This document shows positions 45,789 to 58,638 of a DNA stretch of 64,000 nucleotides, in pieces. Each line of letters opens with the position of its first letter. Position 1 is the first letter of the stretch. The position numbers and the translations under genes are program-made. Source of the stretch: Rozella allomycis CSF55 (taxonomy: Eukaryota; Rozellomycota); contig KE561047.1 in assembly GCA_000442015.1 (NCBI GenBank), forward strand, positions 203,341 to 267,340. Direction: 5' to 3'. The notes under the pieces are model-generated. The model worked only from the letters and a program-made list of their open reading frames with translations, searched no databases and had not been told where the DNA came from.

Positions 45789-46373
45789 ATGGAACACAGA
45801 AAAAGTGAAAGAGATCGCTCCAAAAGTATCTGGGTTGGAAATCTTTCATTTACAACAACCAGGGACGCCTTGGAAAAGCACTTTTCGGTGGCAGGTGAAA
45901 TTACGGACGTCTTTTTTCCACGAAATGGATACCGCAACAAGGGCTTTGCTTTCATCGATTTTGTTGATGTTGAGTCCAGGAATAAGGCTATCGAAATGCT
46001 TAATGATTCCCAACTGGATTTTCGCCAATTGTTTGTCAAGGCTGGAGACGATTTCTCAAGAGAAGAAACTCCTCGAGTAAAGCGGGAAGAGAAACACTAT
46101 AATGATGAGTGTACTATTTTTGTAGGAAATCTATCGTACAGAGCTCGCGAGGATCAGATTCGCGATGCGTTTGAGCATTGCGGCAAGGTAGTAGGTGTCC
46201 GCATTCCAATAATTCCTGGTACAACTAAAAGAAAAGGGTAATAAATATACGAATCCAGAAACCGTAGATTTTGCTATGTCGAATTTGCTGAAAAATCCTC
46301 GGTTAAGGAAGCGGTTAACATGGGTGAAATCGAAATTGATGGGCGTCTTTCTTTTATTGAATCCTCTAAATAA
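45789..46373 (+). CDS. RNA-binding protein with two RRM domains
   Basis: RRM1 has RNP2 'SIWVGNLSF' and RNP1 'RNKGFAFIDF'; RRM2 has RNP2 'TIFVGNLSY' and, across a 30-nt intron after 'TTKRK', RNP1 'KGFCYVEF'. The protein of about 185 residues has a short charged start (MEHRKSERDRSK) and ends just after RRM2. The pair is reminiscent of nucleolin/Nsr1/Gar2-type nucleolar proteins without the acidic N-terminus or RGG tail, so the specific role cannot be assigned. An RNA role is secure because both aromatic RNP positions are kept. Confidence 0.85.
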
Positions 46374-46431
46374 ATTAAGAAGTAATTTCATATCAAATTA
46401 TCAATATTTCTACAGCACTATTTATAATGAT

Positions 46432-46706
46432 CTAGAATTCGCCCTTTTAATCATTGTAATCTGCCAAATCATTATTAAACCAGTTATCCCCCAGCATATT
46501 GCTGCCCCGTATGCAGAATCACTTGCCTTCAGCTGCCCTTGCTTATCTAACTTTCCCACAAACTGCTCGACGCCGTTTTTATAGAACACACTCAAACCAG
46601 ACTATATCAATGGCAGATAAACTGATACCAGAATTATTACACCGAACACTGATGTGATCAAACAAAAATATGCCGTCAAAGGACTGACGAAAACAAGACT
46701 GGGCAT
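46432..46706 (-). CDS. V-ATPase V0 subunit f (RNASEK / yeast YPR170W-B-like)
   Basis: An 82-residue, two-exon gene with a 27-nt intron. The protein has two transmembrane helices: 'LTAYFCLITSVFGVIIL' and 'AAICWGITGLIMIWQI', separated by a polar loop with 'FYKNGVEQFVGKLD'. The order 'SxFGVIILS...F...N..E.FVG...Y.A...' matches yeast YPR170W-B, subunit f of the membrane Vo sector, and more weakly animal RNaseK. The V-ATPase acidifies vacuoles and endosomes. Neither exon alone is long enough to stand out, so this gene is easily missed. It diverges from OST48, 139 bp between starts, and ends 58 bp from the RRM gene. Confidence 0.75.
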
Positions 46707-46845
46707 TCTGAAAATTTGGCAAATTCTAAGTCAATCAAACACATCATACCATTTATTAACGTAAATAACTACACATTTTTTTCTAGTTTCTTAAATTGAG
46801 AATGAGAGTCACAAGATCCCATCACAAACTAACCAGGGTTTCGAA

Positions 46846-48192
46846 ATGTTCTACCTTCCTCTTCTATTATTGATTCTAAGTAACGCTGTCAGGGCAAAAA
46901 CCATCATCGTCAGCGACGATTCCACCTCGCTGAAAACATTTATCGCTCTTTTTTCGGAAGGTAAATTTGAAAGAAGTGTTATTCTTAGTACAATTGGCTT
47001 CTAGCAGAACGAAAATTCAGTTATTTGAAAACGATGAATTATTGTTTGAAAACTTAGTCATCGTCTCACCTTCAGTAGATAGTAAAAGTTGTAGTTATTA
47101 ATTCCTTAGAGCCAAAGAATCATTTAAGCTCTCCCCGGCTTATTGAATACATGAAAAAAGGAGGAAACATATTACTAGCCATTGATGAAAAAGCTTCGGA
47201 TCATTGGAGAGAATTCATAGACGAGTTCGGGATTGTTATGGATGACAGGGTCTTAGACTCTAGCAGAGCATTCCAAAATGACTCGAGCCGTATTATTTTG
47301 GATAATTCTCAAATTTCAGTCGAATTCGGCTACAAAAAAGTGAATGAACAATATCTTTATAGTGGAATTGGGTTTGAAATTAAGAAGGCGAAACCGTTGG
47401 TAAATCCCATCGTATATTTACCGGAAACAACCTATACCGGCGCGTTTAATAAGTTATCAAAATTCAATGTCGGAATTAAAGGGAGAGATGGTTCTTTGAT
47501 AGTCAGTTCACAATCAAGAAATAATGCACGTTTAACAGTTTTAGGGTCAACGGAGTTCATTTCTGATAATTATTTAAATTTAAAAGGGTGAACTTTTATT
47601 TCGTTATTTACTTAGATTTTCAAACCTTGAATTAGTTAAAGATATTGTTTTATGGACATTTTTAAAGCGTGGTGCTTTGAGAATCGAGAAAGTATTTCAC
47701 CATAAAGTCGGAGAAAATGAACAGCTTCAAAAGTACAGAATTAAAGATGACATTGTAAACATGTTTGCAATAACAAATAGATATTCAATCTGACAATATC
47801 TGAATATAACGGACGAGAATGGGGTAAACATAGGTTTTATATTTCATTAGTACCTTTCACGGCCAATGATTTACAGCTTGAAATTGCTATGCTAGATCCC
47901 TATTACAGATTAAATCTTCAAAGGGTAGGTCCAGGTGAATTTTCATCTGGAATTTTTAAACTACCTGACACTTACGGTGTTTTTACTTTCCGCTTAATTT
48001 ACCAGAGGCCTTTTTTGTCTTATTTAAAGTACGAGAACCAGGTTGTATTACGTCCTTATGCATTGAATGAATATGAGCGATTTATTATATCAGCTTTTCC
48101 ATATTTTTTCCAATTTATTTGGCTTCACGCTTCTTCTACTTACACTGATGTACTCTGCGAAACAAATTAGCAAGGAGAAGAAGAAACAATAA
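46846..48192 (+). CDS. WBP1: Oligosaccharyltransferase 48-kDa subunit (OST48/WBP1), with a probable one-base indel
   Basis: Signal peptide (MFYLPLLLLILSNAVRA), then 'TIIVSDDSTSLKTFIALF', 'ENLVIVSPSVD', 'SQSRNNARLTVLGSTEFISD', 'HHKVGENEQLQKYRIKDDI', 'FKLPDTYGVFTFRLIYQRPF' and 'RPYALNEYERFIISAFPYF' match OST48/DDOST in order. It is part of the ER complex that attaches N-glycans to nascent proteins. At the T6 run near 48110 the frame breaks: as written it stops at 48168. Shifting by one base gives a transmembrane helix ('LFGFTLLLLTLMYSA') and a C-terminal 'KEKKKQ', the usual KKxx-type ER retrieval signal, ending at 48192. Likely a homopolymer sequencing error. Confidence 0.9.
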
Positions 48193-48299
48193 AAGAAGAT
48201 ATTAATTATTACATTATAAATTAACAAACCATATTCTTTTTCAACATCTAGTATTTAATTTACTACACAAAAGGGCGACTTGGTTACCAAAAGGTTACA

Positions 48300-50342
48300 A
48301 TGCCCGAAACAAAAGAAATTCCATTTTTGCCCGGATTCACGCAAAAAAACATATCTGTACATTTCAAATGATTATTAAAAATAGAAAACAGATTTCCGTA
48401 AAGGTCACACTCTTGGTTACAAAAACGGATACGCGGTTACGACAAAACCCACTTTTGGTATAGGCGGAGATGAACTAATACATAATGGGATGGAAGAAGA
48501 TCAATTTAGAAGGCTCATCGAGAAACCGATTGATGAAACATTACTTAACTACAAGCCTGAACCATTTTTCCGAGCAGAGGCAACAAAGCCATTTATACCA
48601 GCACATGTAGCTTATGACAAACTAGTATACGCATCTAAATATATGATAAATAGGTTCTCTCATTTAAAGCATACTTTAAACAAACCGTGCATGATTCAAT
48701 GGAACAATATATACTTCGCCGTGTCAAAATTCATGTTTACCTAGAAGATGATTCTGTCGAAGTCATTGAGACGCCTCAAGAAAATAGTGGCATACCCCAA
48801 GGAGTACTTATTAAAAGACAGAGACTCCCAAAATCAGAGATTGACTATGTGCGCCCAACTGACTTTAATGTTGGTATGAATATAACAATCTATGGGAAGA
48901 CAATTAGAATCATCGATTGTGATAGCTTCACGAAAGTAATATATTTTTTTGCAGAAAACAGAAATACTTGACGGACACATTAGGAATTAAACTTAACCCA
49001 CCAGAAGAAATGCCTATTGATATCTATTTAGAAAATAGAAATAAGAAGGTTAAAAATGTGTCGAGAATTGAGCATAATGACAAACTGCGGCAGTTTCTAG
49101 AAAATGATCGAAAGGTGCTGCGGTTTTATGCTTTATGGGATGACCGTGAAAACATGTTTGGAGAGATTCGAGAATTTGTAAGCAAAAATATTTTTTTGTT
49201 ATCTAGATAGTCCATTATTTTCTGGTGGATGACTGTATTGAAGTGACTGAAGTCAGGAAACCCAATCAAGGAAGAGTTTCATTCCCTGTACTTTTAAGAA
49301 GACAGCAATTGCCAAAAAGATACGAAGGAGTTGGTAATTTATGTATGTTTTCTGTTGATATAGATACCACCTTAAGTGAAAAATACACTTGGAGGGATCT
49401 TAAAATTGGGACGCTCCTTAATGTGCTAGGGCGTCAAATGCTACTTTATAAATGTGATGATTATACTCGGGAATACTACATTCAGAATCTTGGATACAAA
49501 GATATTGAAATGAAGGAAATAAAATTCAATGACGGAAATGTAGTGAAGGAATATGAAAGGGTAAATATGTAAATGAAATTAGAAACAAGGAAATACCCCC
49601 TTATAATGGTTTTGGAACTCTCGAAGATTCTTTGGGTTCTGTAAAGCATTTGGTCTTAAAGCCGCCCAAAAAGGATTTTGTCAAAATGCTTGAAAATGAA
49701 CATAAAGTGCTTAGATTTGTAGCTTTGATGGTAATTAAACTTTTAAAACATTGACAGGAATCCACCCACAAAGAAGATTACAATAGAAAGTTTATCATCG
49801 CATACCGACTTTCAGACGATATGTTGACCATTTATGAACCTCCGCAAAGGTAAGACTTCATGTAGTTTATAACATAGGAATGCCGGCTTCATTGGCGGAA
49901 AATTTCTTGAAAGAACAAGGGTTCTGAAACCGGGTCACACTCTACAAAACTCCGAATATTACAATGCTGTAGATTTAAACATCGGAGCAACAGTCGAAAT
50001 CAATCATTATAAGTTTAAAATTATCGACGCTGATGAATATGTATACAATTATATGGAATCCAACTCGCATGCATTTCCAATGTCAGATATTCGCCAAGTT
50101 TTAAAAAAGGGGAGAATTCATGTTGATAAAATTAAAGCATTATTAAAAGATCATATTGAACACGCTGTCTCCCGTCAACAATTTCTTACCAGTTTCAGAG
50201 ACACTCACTACTTAACGCTGCATGTAAACAATCTAAATGTTCTGATAAATAGGAACTTATAACCATTGTTCGATTTTATGACTCAAATAAAAATAATCAG
50301 ATCGATGTTAAGAAGTTCATCACAGACCTTGAACAGCAATAA
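48300..50342 (+). CDS. EFHC1: EF-hand domain-containing protein 1 homolog (EFHC1/Rib72 family)
   Basis: N-terminal '[11 protein letters not shown]' and '[20 protein letters not shown]' are followed by three DM10 domains: '[12 protein letters not shown]' with '[15 protein letters not shown]', '[20 protein letters not shown]' with '[10 protein letters not shown]', and '[16 protein letters not shown]'. The end is a weak EF-hand ('[20 protein letters not shown]'). This is the EFHC1/Rib72 family, luminal proteins of axonemal A-tubules. Several introns of 26-31 nt are required; one of 29 nt gives '[16 protein letters not shown]'. The stop at 50342 lies 46 bp inside the 3' end of the opposing SDR gene. 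A flagellum-specific gene, as in the other axonemal loci. Confidence 0.92.
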
Positions 50343-51144
50343 AAGTACTTTCTAAAATCTCCTTTATTTCCATCTACTATCAAATTTGATCCATTTATTA
50401 GTTTATTATTCATCAGAAATACTACCGCATCTGAAATATCCTTGGCGTCACCCTTAGGCTCTTCAACCTTCCTCGACATTTCAGTGCCAATTAATCCCGG
50501 GAGAATGGTGTTAACTCTCACGTTAATTTTGTTAAGCTCTTGAGATAGGCAATTTGTCATACCAATAATTTATATTCATAATGTCATACCACATATTCCT
50601 GCTTTTGATGCACCATAGCAAACTTGTCCTATATTTCCAATATCTGTCCCAACAATGCTTGAAATATTGATTATAGACTCTTATTTTTAAAGGAAAATAG
50701 GTCTACTATTTCTCTGGCCGGATAGATAGAATGACTTTAATATCAATTTTGTAAAATAGATCGGACCTATTAAATTCGTATGCAGCGTATTCACGATAGA
50801 GTCATAACTATTCAATATTAACATTATAATTTACTCTTCTTTTATCAAGAGTCTATCCCTTGCCACGCCCGCGTTATTGATCAATGCGCACAATTCCTTC
50901 TTTTGAATAAAAAAATCATTTAATTTCTATTAATATAATAAATTATCAAACATACCTTTGAAGTTCGTTCGATAGAGATTTTATCACTCAAATTTAGATG
51001 ATACCACCGTAACCTCTCATGTTCACCCCAAGGCTCAGAACTGTTGTAAGTACCATGAACAAAGATGTCGTTTTCAGTTAAAAACGTTTCTGTGATTGCC
51101 CTTCCAATTCCTTTAGAGGCACCAGTTACTATAATGTGGCGCAT
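50297..51144 (-). CDS. Short-chain dehydrogenase/reductase (SDR)
   Basis: Rossmann start 'MRHIIVTGASKGIGRAITET', 'LINNAGVARD', catalytic Ser in 'INISSIVGTD', YxxxK as 'YGASKAG', and 'INVRVNTILPGLIGTEMS' all fit a classical SDR that oxidises or reduces a hydroxyl/keto group with NAD(P). The substrate is unknown. Introns of 27-29 nt join the exons, except one: after 'KAGICGMT' a 27-nt piece must be removed that begins GTATGA but ends TG, not AG, and is flanked by a direct repeat GGTATGACA. Unspliced, the frame stops there. The 3' end overlaps EFHC1 by 46 bp on the opposite strand. Confidence 0.85.
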
Positions 51145-51283
51145 TTAAACTTAAGTTATTTCCTGGGGCTGCTATTATGCGTCATCCAAGTAAATTTCAA
51201 AATTGCCCTCATTTCTCACCTTTCTCTGCAATTACCTGTTCATTTTTCATCATAGAATTTTATTGTTACATAAACAAGCCACA

Positions 51284-51643
51284 ATGGAAAATGATGACGA
51301 TATGCGACCAATACAAAAAGATCAAGAGAGCTTAAAATTTAAAATGTTTAACGTATATTAGTTTTTATGGTAGTTCTAGGTTGGTTATCGAGAAGGAAAA
51401 TCCGTGTTTACTGAAAAGGTTTTACAAGAGAATTTCAATAGAAGGTACAGTGAAGGGTTTGTCGTAGGAACCCAATTTGGGGAGTCTGTGGCACATATTT
51501 TGCTAGCAGGGCATGAAGAAAAAGTCAAAACATTGCTTTCATGGTATCAGAAGAATTTGGATAGACAAGATTTCAAAAATATAATCGAAGGATTTACCAA
51601 TAGTAATGATGTGAAAGAATTTATTGAAAACAACTGCAATTAA
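51284..51643 (+). CDS. Yae1/Lto1-domain protein (YAE1 family)
   Basis: Two exons joined across a 27-nt intron give 110 residues. The second exon has the family repeat 'GYREGKSVFTEKVLQENFNR' then 'RYSEGFVVGTQFGESVAHIL', the G-Y-x-x-G-x-x-x-G spaced helix of Yae1 and Lto1. These two form an adaptor that delivers the cytosolic Fe-S machinery to Rli1/ABCE1, linking Fe-S supply to ribosome recycling. The first exon is charged and acidic ('MENDDDMRPIQKDQESLKF'). The copy could be either Yae1 or Lto1. It diverges from the SDR, 139 bp between starts. Confidence 0.75.
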
Positions 51644-51698
51644 AAACAGCATTAAAATTTAAATAGAAATGCTTAAAGAAACGCAATGGAAATAAATG

Positions 51699-52991
51699 CT
51701 ATCTTTTCTTATTTTCAATATTTAAAATAATACTCAACAACAAAGCCAGAGAAGACATTGTAAAAGCAACCCTAAAGCAACCTAAATATCCACGAAAAAT
51801 GAATTCATATTGATCATAACTTAAAATAAAAGTGCCGACTAGCCCACCAAGGCATTGCGACATTCCACTAAAAACAGCCAAAAAAAGACCTTGAGCCAAA
51901 GTTTTGTTACTAGCACTAGATTCATGAGAAGATACAATAACCCCAATAGCGGTCATTAAGCCAAAGCTAATGCCTTTGAAACTTTCGGCGCCTAATGAAA
52001 TAAGTTTGGGAGCAAGAGAATCGCTACCGATAACATTAAAGGCGTGTATACCAGTCCTAATAGAAGAACAAAGTTGTGCAAATATTGTCATTTTTTTCAC
52101 GCCTACAAGAGCGATAAGTTTGCTTGAGAATAACAAAAGAAGAATTTCAAATATGCAGCTGATCCAATGAGCAAATGATATCCATATTTTTTCCGCGCCA
52201 AGTCCCAAATCTTTATCTTCCATAAATCCACCGAAAAAATGCATTCCTATTGCGTGAGATATCCCGTTGAAAAGTGATATGACAAGAAAATTGGAATATC
52301 GTCTATTCAATAACAATTTCATAAAGTTGTTCTCTGTCTTCAAATCAGATTTATCAATGCTTATTTCAGATATGCCCTTCTTTTCTTTAAAATCACTAGG
52401 AACATAAATTAATATAGAAATTAATGCCAGAGTTGTGGTGATTGGGACGAAATATGCCAGAAATTTGTAATTAGAATTTCCAATCACTATTGCCATTAGA
52501 AAAATTGTCAATACATCTCCTATCGTTCCAAACAGTCTTTGCTTTCCATACATGTTATCACTGTTGGCTTTTGAAAATTGCCTCATAACAATCCGATTCG
52601 CTATAGGATACAAAGCGCTACTAAAGCAACTTATCAGAATACAAACACCTAATATTGCAGCTTCTTTCAGAACTTCGTCAACTTCACTCGGTATTGCAAA
52701 GAATAACATGAACGACATTCCCTGACAAAATGTCGCCAAAATGAGGACTATCTTTGTTTGTTGAAGTTTGTCACACAAAAAAGTCCATAGTGGCGCACAT
52801 ACAAAGGTTGTTAAAGAGAATATCGTCGCCATCAAAGCATAATGTGAACTGGGTAAGCCAAAGTAGGATTCAAAAAATTTAAGCCTAAAGGAGAAGCAAG
52901 AACTGACAAAGGAACAAAGGAAAAAGTAAAAAAGCTTTGGCTTTAGCTCAAGCCGTTGAATGAACATAAAATTTCTGCTTAGCCACATCAC
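51699..52991 (-). CDS. Major facilitator superfamily transporter, tandem copy A
   Basis: 430 residues in one exon with about twelve hydrophobic helices. Helix 1 'FYFFLCSFVSSCFSFRLKFF' and loop 2-3 'APLWTFLCDKL' (equivalent of the MFS G-x-x-x-D-R loop) fit MFS_1-like transporters. Substrate unknown. Its helix 1, the 'SAALYPIANRIVMRQ' and 'GKQRLFGTIGDVL' blocks and the C-terminal 'FIFRGYLGCFRVA' correspond to those of the neighbour at 53026, so the pair arose by tandem duplication. Both are on the minus strand and intronless. A surface nutrient importer is plausible in a parasite or osmotroph. Confidence 0.82.
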   Translation of the reverse strand: MMWLSRNFMFIQRLELKPKLFYFFLCSFVSSCFSFRLKFFESYFGLPSSHYALMATIFSLTTFVCAPLWTFLCDKLQQTKIVLILATFCQGMSFMLFFAIPSEVDEVLKEAAILGVCILISCFSSALYPIANRIVMRQFSKANSDNMYGKQRLFGTIGDVLTIFLMAIVIGNSNYKFLAYFVPITTTLALISILIYVPSDFKEKKGISEISIDKSDLKTENNFMKLLLNRRYSNFLVISLFNGISHAIGMHFFGGFMEDKDLGLGAEKIWISFAHWISCIFEILLLLFSSKLIALVGVKKMTIFAQLCSSIRTGIHAFNVIGSDSLAPKLISLGAESFKGISFGLMTAIGVIVSSHESSASNKTLAQGLFLAVFSGMSQCLGGLVGTFILSYDQYEFIFRGYLGCFRVAFTMSSLALLLSIILNIENKKR

Positions 52992-53025
52992 ACAACTGTA
53001 CCTAAATTTACAATTTATTCATCTA

Positions 53026-54378
53026 TTAGGTTGTTTTAGCTGAAGCACATTCATGCTTTGTTATTTTCTTGTCTAAAACAAATGCCATGATAACCGAGAT
53101 AATTGACAAAAGCATAGCAATTTTGAAGCACCCAGTATATCCATACAAAAAGGATCCTTCTGAATTTTTAAGCAAAATCCAGCCGATTACGCCTGCGACG
53201 GCTGGTGATAGACCATTGTATATTCCTGAGAATAAACCTTGGGCTGTGGTCTGTAATTCCTTAGGAGCTTCTTTGGATGCAACCAACACACCTCCTGCCA
53301 TCATACACCCAAAACTTATCCCTTTAAACAATTCTCCAAAGCAAGCCAAAACAAGGTTTACAGTGTTACCTGTACCAATTATATTTAGAGAATGTGTAGT
53401 CATTCGCATCAGCATCGAGATTTGCGCAAATAATAATAGCCTGCTTATACCGAACTTCTCAGCTATATTTCTCGATATTAAAAAGAAAAATACTTCACAA
53501 ACACAACTGGACCAACCTGCTATTGAAACCCACAATTTTGATCCATTTAAACCCTTAATTGGATCTTCAACATAAGCATCAAAATAATGTGAGCCTATTG
53601 ACCTTGAAATACCATTAGCGATAGATATGATCATAAACATTTGCAAGTTTTTGTTGCATAGAAGTGTCTTAAAAGCCTCAAAAGTATCCAGTTCTCGGCC
53701 CAACTTCTTGTTATTTGCTTCAGGATCGGTCTTTTCCTTCTCGCTATTTTGATTATTTGGAAACCCAAGTAATATGAAAGATATAAAGATTGTCATTGTG
53801 ATTCCTACTCCTACGAATAGTCTCTCATAAAAGAATCCTTGGATCAAAATCGCCATTAGAGTTTTTGTGCTTGCATCCCCAAAAGTTCCAAAAAGTCTCT
53901 GCCTTCCATATAATTTCTTGCCATCATGCTTATTATTACTTTCAGTTTGAGAATCACAAAGTTCAGAAAGTACTAGCTTGTCTGTTACAGGGTAGAGCGC
54001 CGCGTTAAAACAGTTAATTAAGAAAGCAACGAGCAAAACAAAATAAAAGGTATAATCACCGAGATATCTTGGTATAAGCAAAAATGAAAAAAAGGACATT
54101 CCTTGGAGAACAGTAGCAAAAGATAAAAGTAATCTTGGCGATCTTAACTTATCATTGATGAATGCCCAAAATGGCGAGAATACAAAGGTGGTTGTTGCTA
54201 AAAATGCCATAATTAAACCATATTTTGCAGGCTCGATTCCAAAATATTGCTCGAAGAACTTTAGTCTGAAAGAATAGCACGTGTGAACAAAAGAACAAAG
54301 CAAAAAATAAATGATCTTTGGACGTATTAAATATTTGCTGTTAAGCTTTGCCAGGAAGGTTCTGAGCGACAAAGACAT
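53026..54378 (-). CDS. Major facilitator superfamily transporter, tandem copy B
   Basis: Paralog of the transporter at 51699, 34 bp upstream of it. It shares 'IYFLLCSFVHTCYSFRLKFF', 'SPFWAFINDKL', 'AALYPVTDKLVLSEL', 'GRQRLFGTFGDASTKTLMAI' and 'FLYGYTGCFKIAMLL'. About 450 residues, twelve predicted helices, single exon. I start at the Met matching copy A (MSLSLRTFLAKLNSK); the frame is open upstream to 54456, which would add 26 residues of unlikely leader. Differences are concentrated in the central cytoplasmic loop ('NNQNSEKEKTDPEANNKKL'), as expected of diverging transporter duplicates. Confidence 0.82.
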   Translation of the reverse strand: MSLSLRTFLAKLNSKYLIRPKIIYFLLCSFVHTCYSFRLKFFEQYFGIEPAKYGLIMAFLATTTFVFSPFWAFINDKLRSPRLLLSFATVLQGMSFFSFLLIPRYLGDYTFYFVLLVAFLINCFNAALYPVTDKLVLSELCDSQTESNNKHDGKKLYGRQRLFGTFGDASTKTLMAILIQGFFYERLFVGVGITMTIFISFILLGFPNNQNSEKEKTDPEANNKKLGRELDTFEAFKTLLCNKNLQMFMIISIANGISRSIGSHYFDAYVEDPIKGLNGSKLWVSIAGWSSCVCEVFFFLISRNIAEKFGISRLLLFAQISMLMRMTTHSLNIIGTGNTVNLVLACFGELFKGISFGCMMAGGVLVASKEAPKELQTTAQGLFSGIYNGLSPAVAGVIGWILLKNSEGSFLYGYTGCFKIAMLLSIISVIMAFVLDKKITKHECASAKTT

Positions 54379-54558
54379 GTGTTTGACTGAAATTAGCGCA
54401 CCAGCCACATAACGACACCCACAATGATTATAATAAACAATTTTCCTTCTTCGCATTTATTATTTATATTTGATATTCGAATTACTAAACTTGTATTTTA
54501 AAAGGCTGCATTATGCGTTTGTAATTAGTGGCGGGGCAACGGTATTACGGAATAAACA

Positions 54559-57380
<2,822 letters not shown>

Positions 57381-57432
57381 AAAATTAATAAATAGAATAT
57401 TAAATATCAAACTAAATTTATTTAGAACTAAA

Positions 57433-58638
57433 TCAAACTAGTTGTTTTACTTGGTTTAAAATTTCAGTTGATGATGGGTGAACATGCAAAAAAGAAGCTA
57501 CAAACTTTACCGAACAGCTTAGCAAGATAAAATAATGCTCCTCGGTTATCAAATCTTCAAGTTCTTTAAAAATAAGTGCCACATCAAAAGGCCTTTCATT
57601 TTGACATAAGTGGATGATCATTTCATTTAAGTTTTTGGGGAAATATTTCAAAAGAATGATACCCGATTGCTTTCGATTATAAAAACAGTTCAATATTTCA
57701 GGGAACGACATATCAAATTGATGATAGAGATCCAAAGCTGTACTTAAATATTCTGGTTTAGACCTTATTGGAGATAAAACAATCTTTTTAAAGAAATGGT
57801 CTAATCGCGATTTAAATCCATTTTCAAGTAGAACTTTTACGAGCAGTTTAGCAGTTTTGTAAGAACCCCTTGCTAGACAAATATCCAATGGATAGATTCC
57901 AGGAATCAATACAAATTGCTTTACACCAAAGTGTTTAATGAAAGTATTTAGAACGTTTACTGAATCATATTTGAACATTTTATCAATGAATGGACTAGGC
58001 ACCCATGGGCCAAAAATCAACTTTCTATATTCTTCCATTTTAAATATATGATTTGATATATTAGCTAGATCGTTTTTAGCAATTATTTCAAGAAATGACT
58101 CAGAGGGCATGTTTTTGTGATGTTTAAATAGACCCATACCGATACTTTGTGCAGATAAGGATTTAACCGCCATTATTCCATCAACAAAAATCCAAAATTT
58201 TTCACTTGAAGGCTCATAGTAAGGTAAAATATTATCCAATCCAACCAAACCTTCGAGTTTTAAACTATGAGCACATAACATACCAATTAATTTCGGATCA
58301 CCCTTTTCTACAATACGATTACGCGCCTTTTTTGAAAATATTATCTCGTCTATGTATTCTTGCCTATCTTCAATTGTAGCCTTTTCAAGAATTTTGTCGA
58401 CAATATTCTTATTTAGAATATCAAATGATATATTCGATGCTCTACATGTTGCCTTGAATTTTAATGAATCTGAAGTATTCAAGTGACTGTGAACCATCCC
58501 GAGGATCTCTGCAGGCATAGACTGAACTTGAAGTATTTTCTTTTTAACAGTATCTTCTCTATTTATTGTCGCACTACTTTGAATAAAGTTTAAAAATATC
58601 AGAGATATTAATATTCTTAAACTGGCCAGCACCGTCAT
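57433..58638 (-). CDS. Secreted F-box-like / helical-repeat protein, candidate effector
   Basis: Single exon, 401 residues. Residues 1-23 form a strong signal peptide ('LRILISLIFLNFIQSSA'). Residues 40-70 read 'QSMPAEILGMVHSHLNTSDS' followed by LKFKATCRAS, the pattern of an F-box (Pro, hydrophobic helix, Thr-Cys-Arg). The rest is helical with short repeat-like units ('IYPLDICLARGSYKTAKLLV' resembles an ankyrin hairpin). No transmembrane segment follows the signal peptide. No homolog is recognised. An F-box on an exported protein makes no sense inside its own secretory pathway. It is known, however, in pathogen effectors that hijack host ubiquitin ligases. It may alternatively be a leader misread as a signal peptide. 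Confidence 0.6.
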   Translation of the reverse strand: MTVLASLRILISLIFLNFIQSSATINREDTVKKKILQVQSMPAEILGMVHSHLNTSDSLKFKATCRASNISFDILNKNIVDKILEKATIEDRQEYIDEIIFSKKARNRIVEKGDPKLIGMLCAHSLKLEGLVGLDNILPYYEPSSEKFWIFVDGIMAVKSLSAQSIGMGLFKHHKNMPSESFLEIIAKNDLANISNHIFKMEEYRKLIFGPWVPSPFIDKMFKYDSVNVLNTFIKHFGVKQFVLIPGIYPLDICLARGSYKTAKLLVKVLLENGFKSRLDHFFKKIVLSPIRSKPEYLSTALDLYHQFDMSFPEILNCFYNRKQSGIILLKYFPKNLNEMIIHLCQNERPFDVALIFKELEDLITEEHYFILLSCSVKFVASFLHVHPSSTEILNQVKQLV

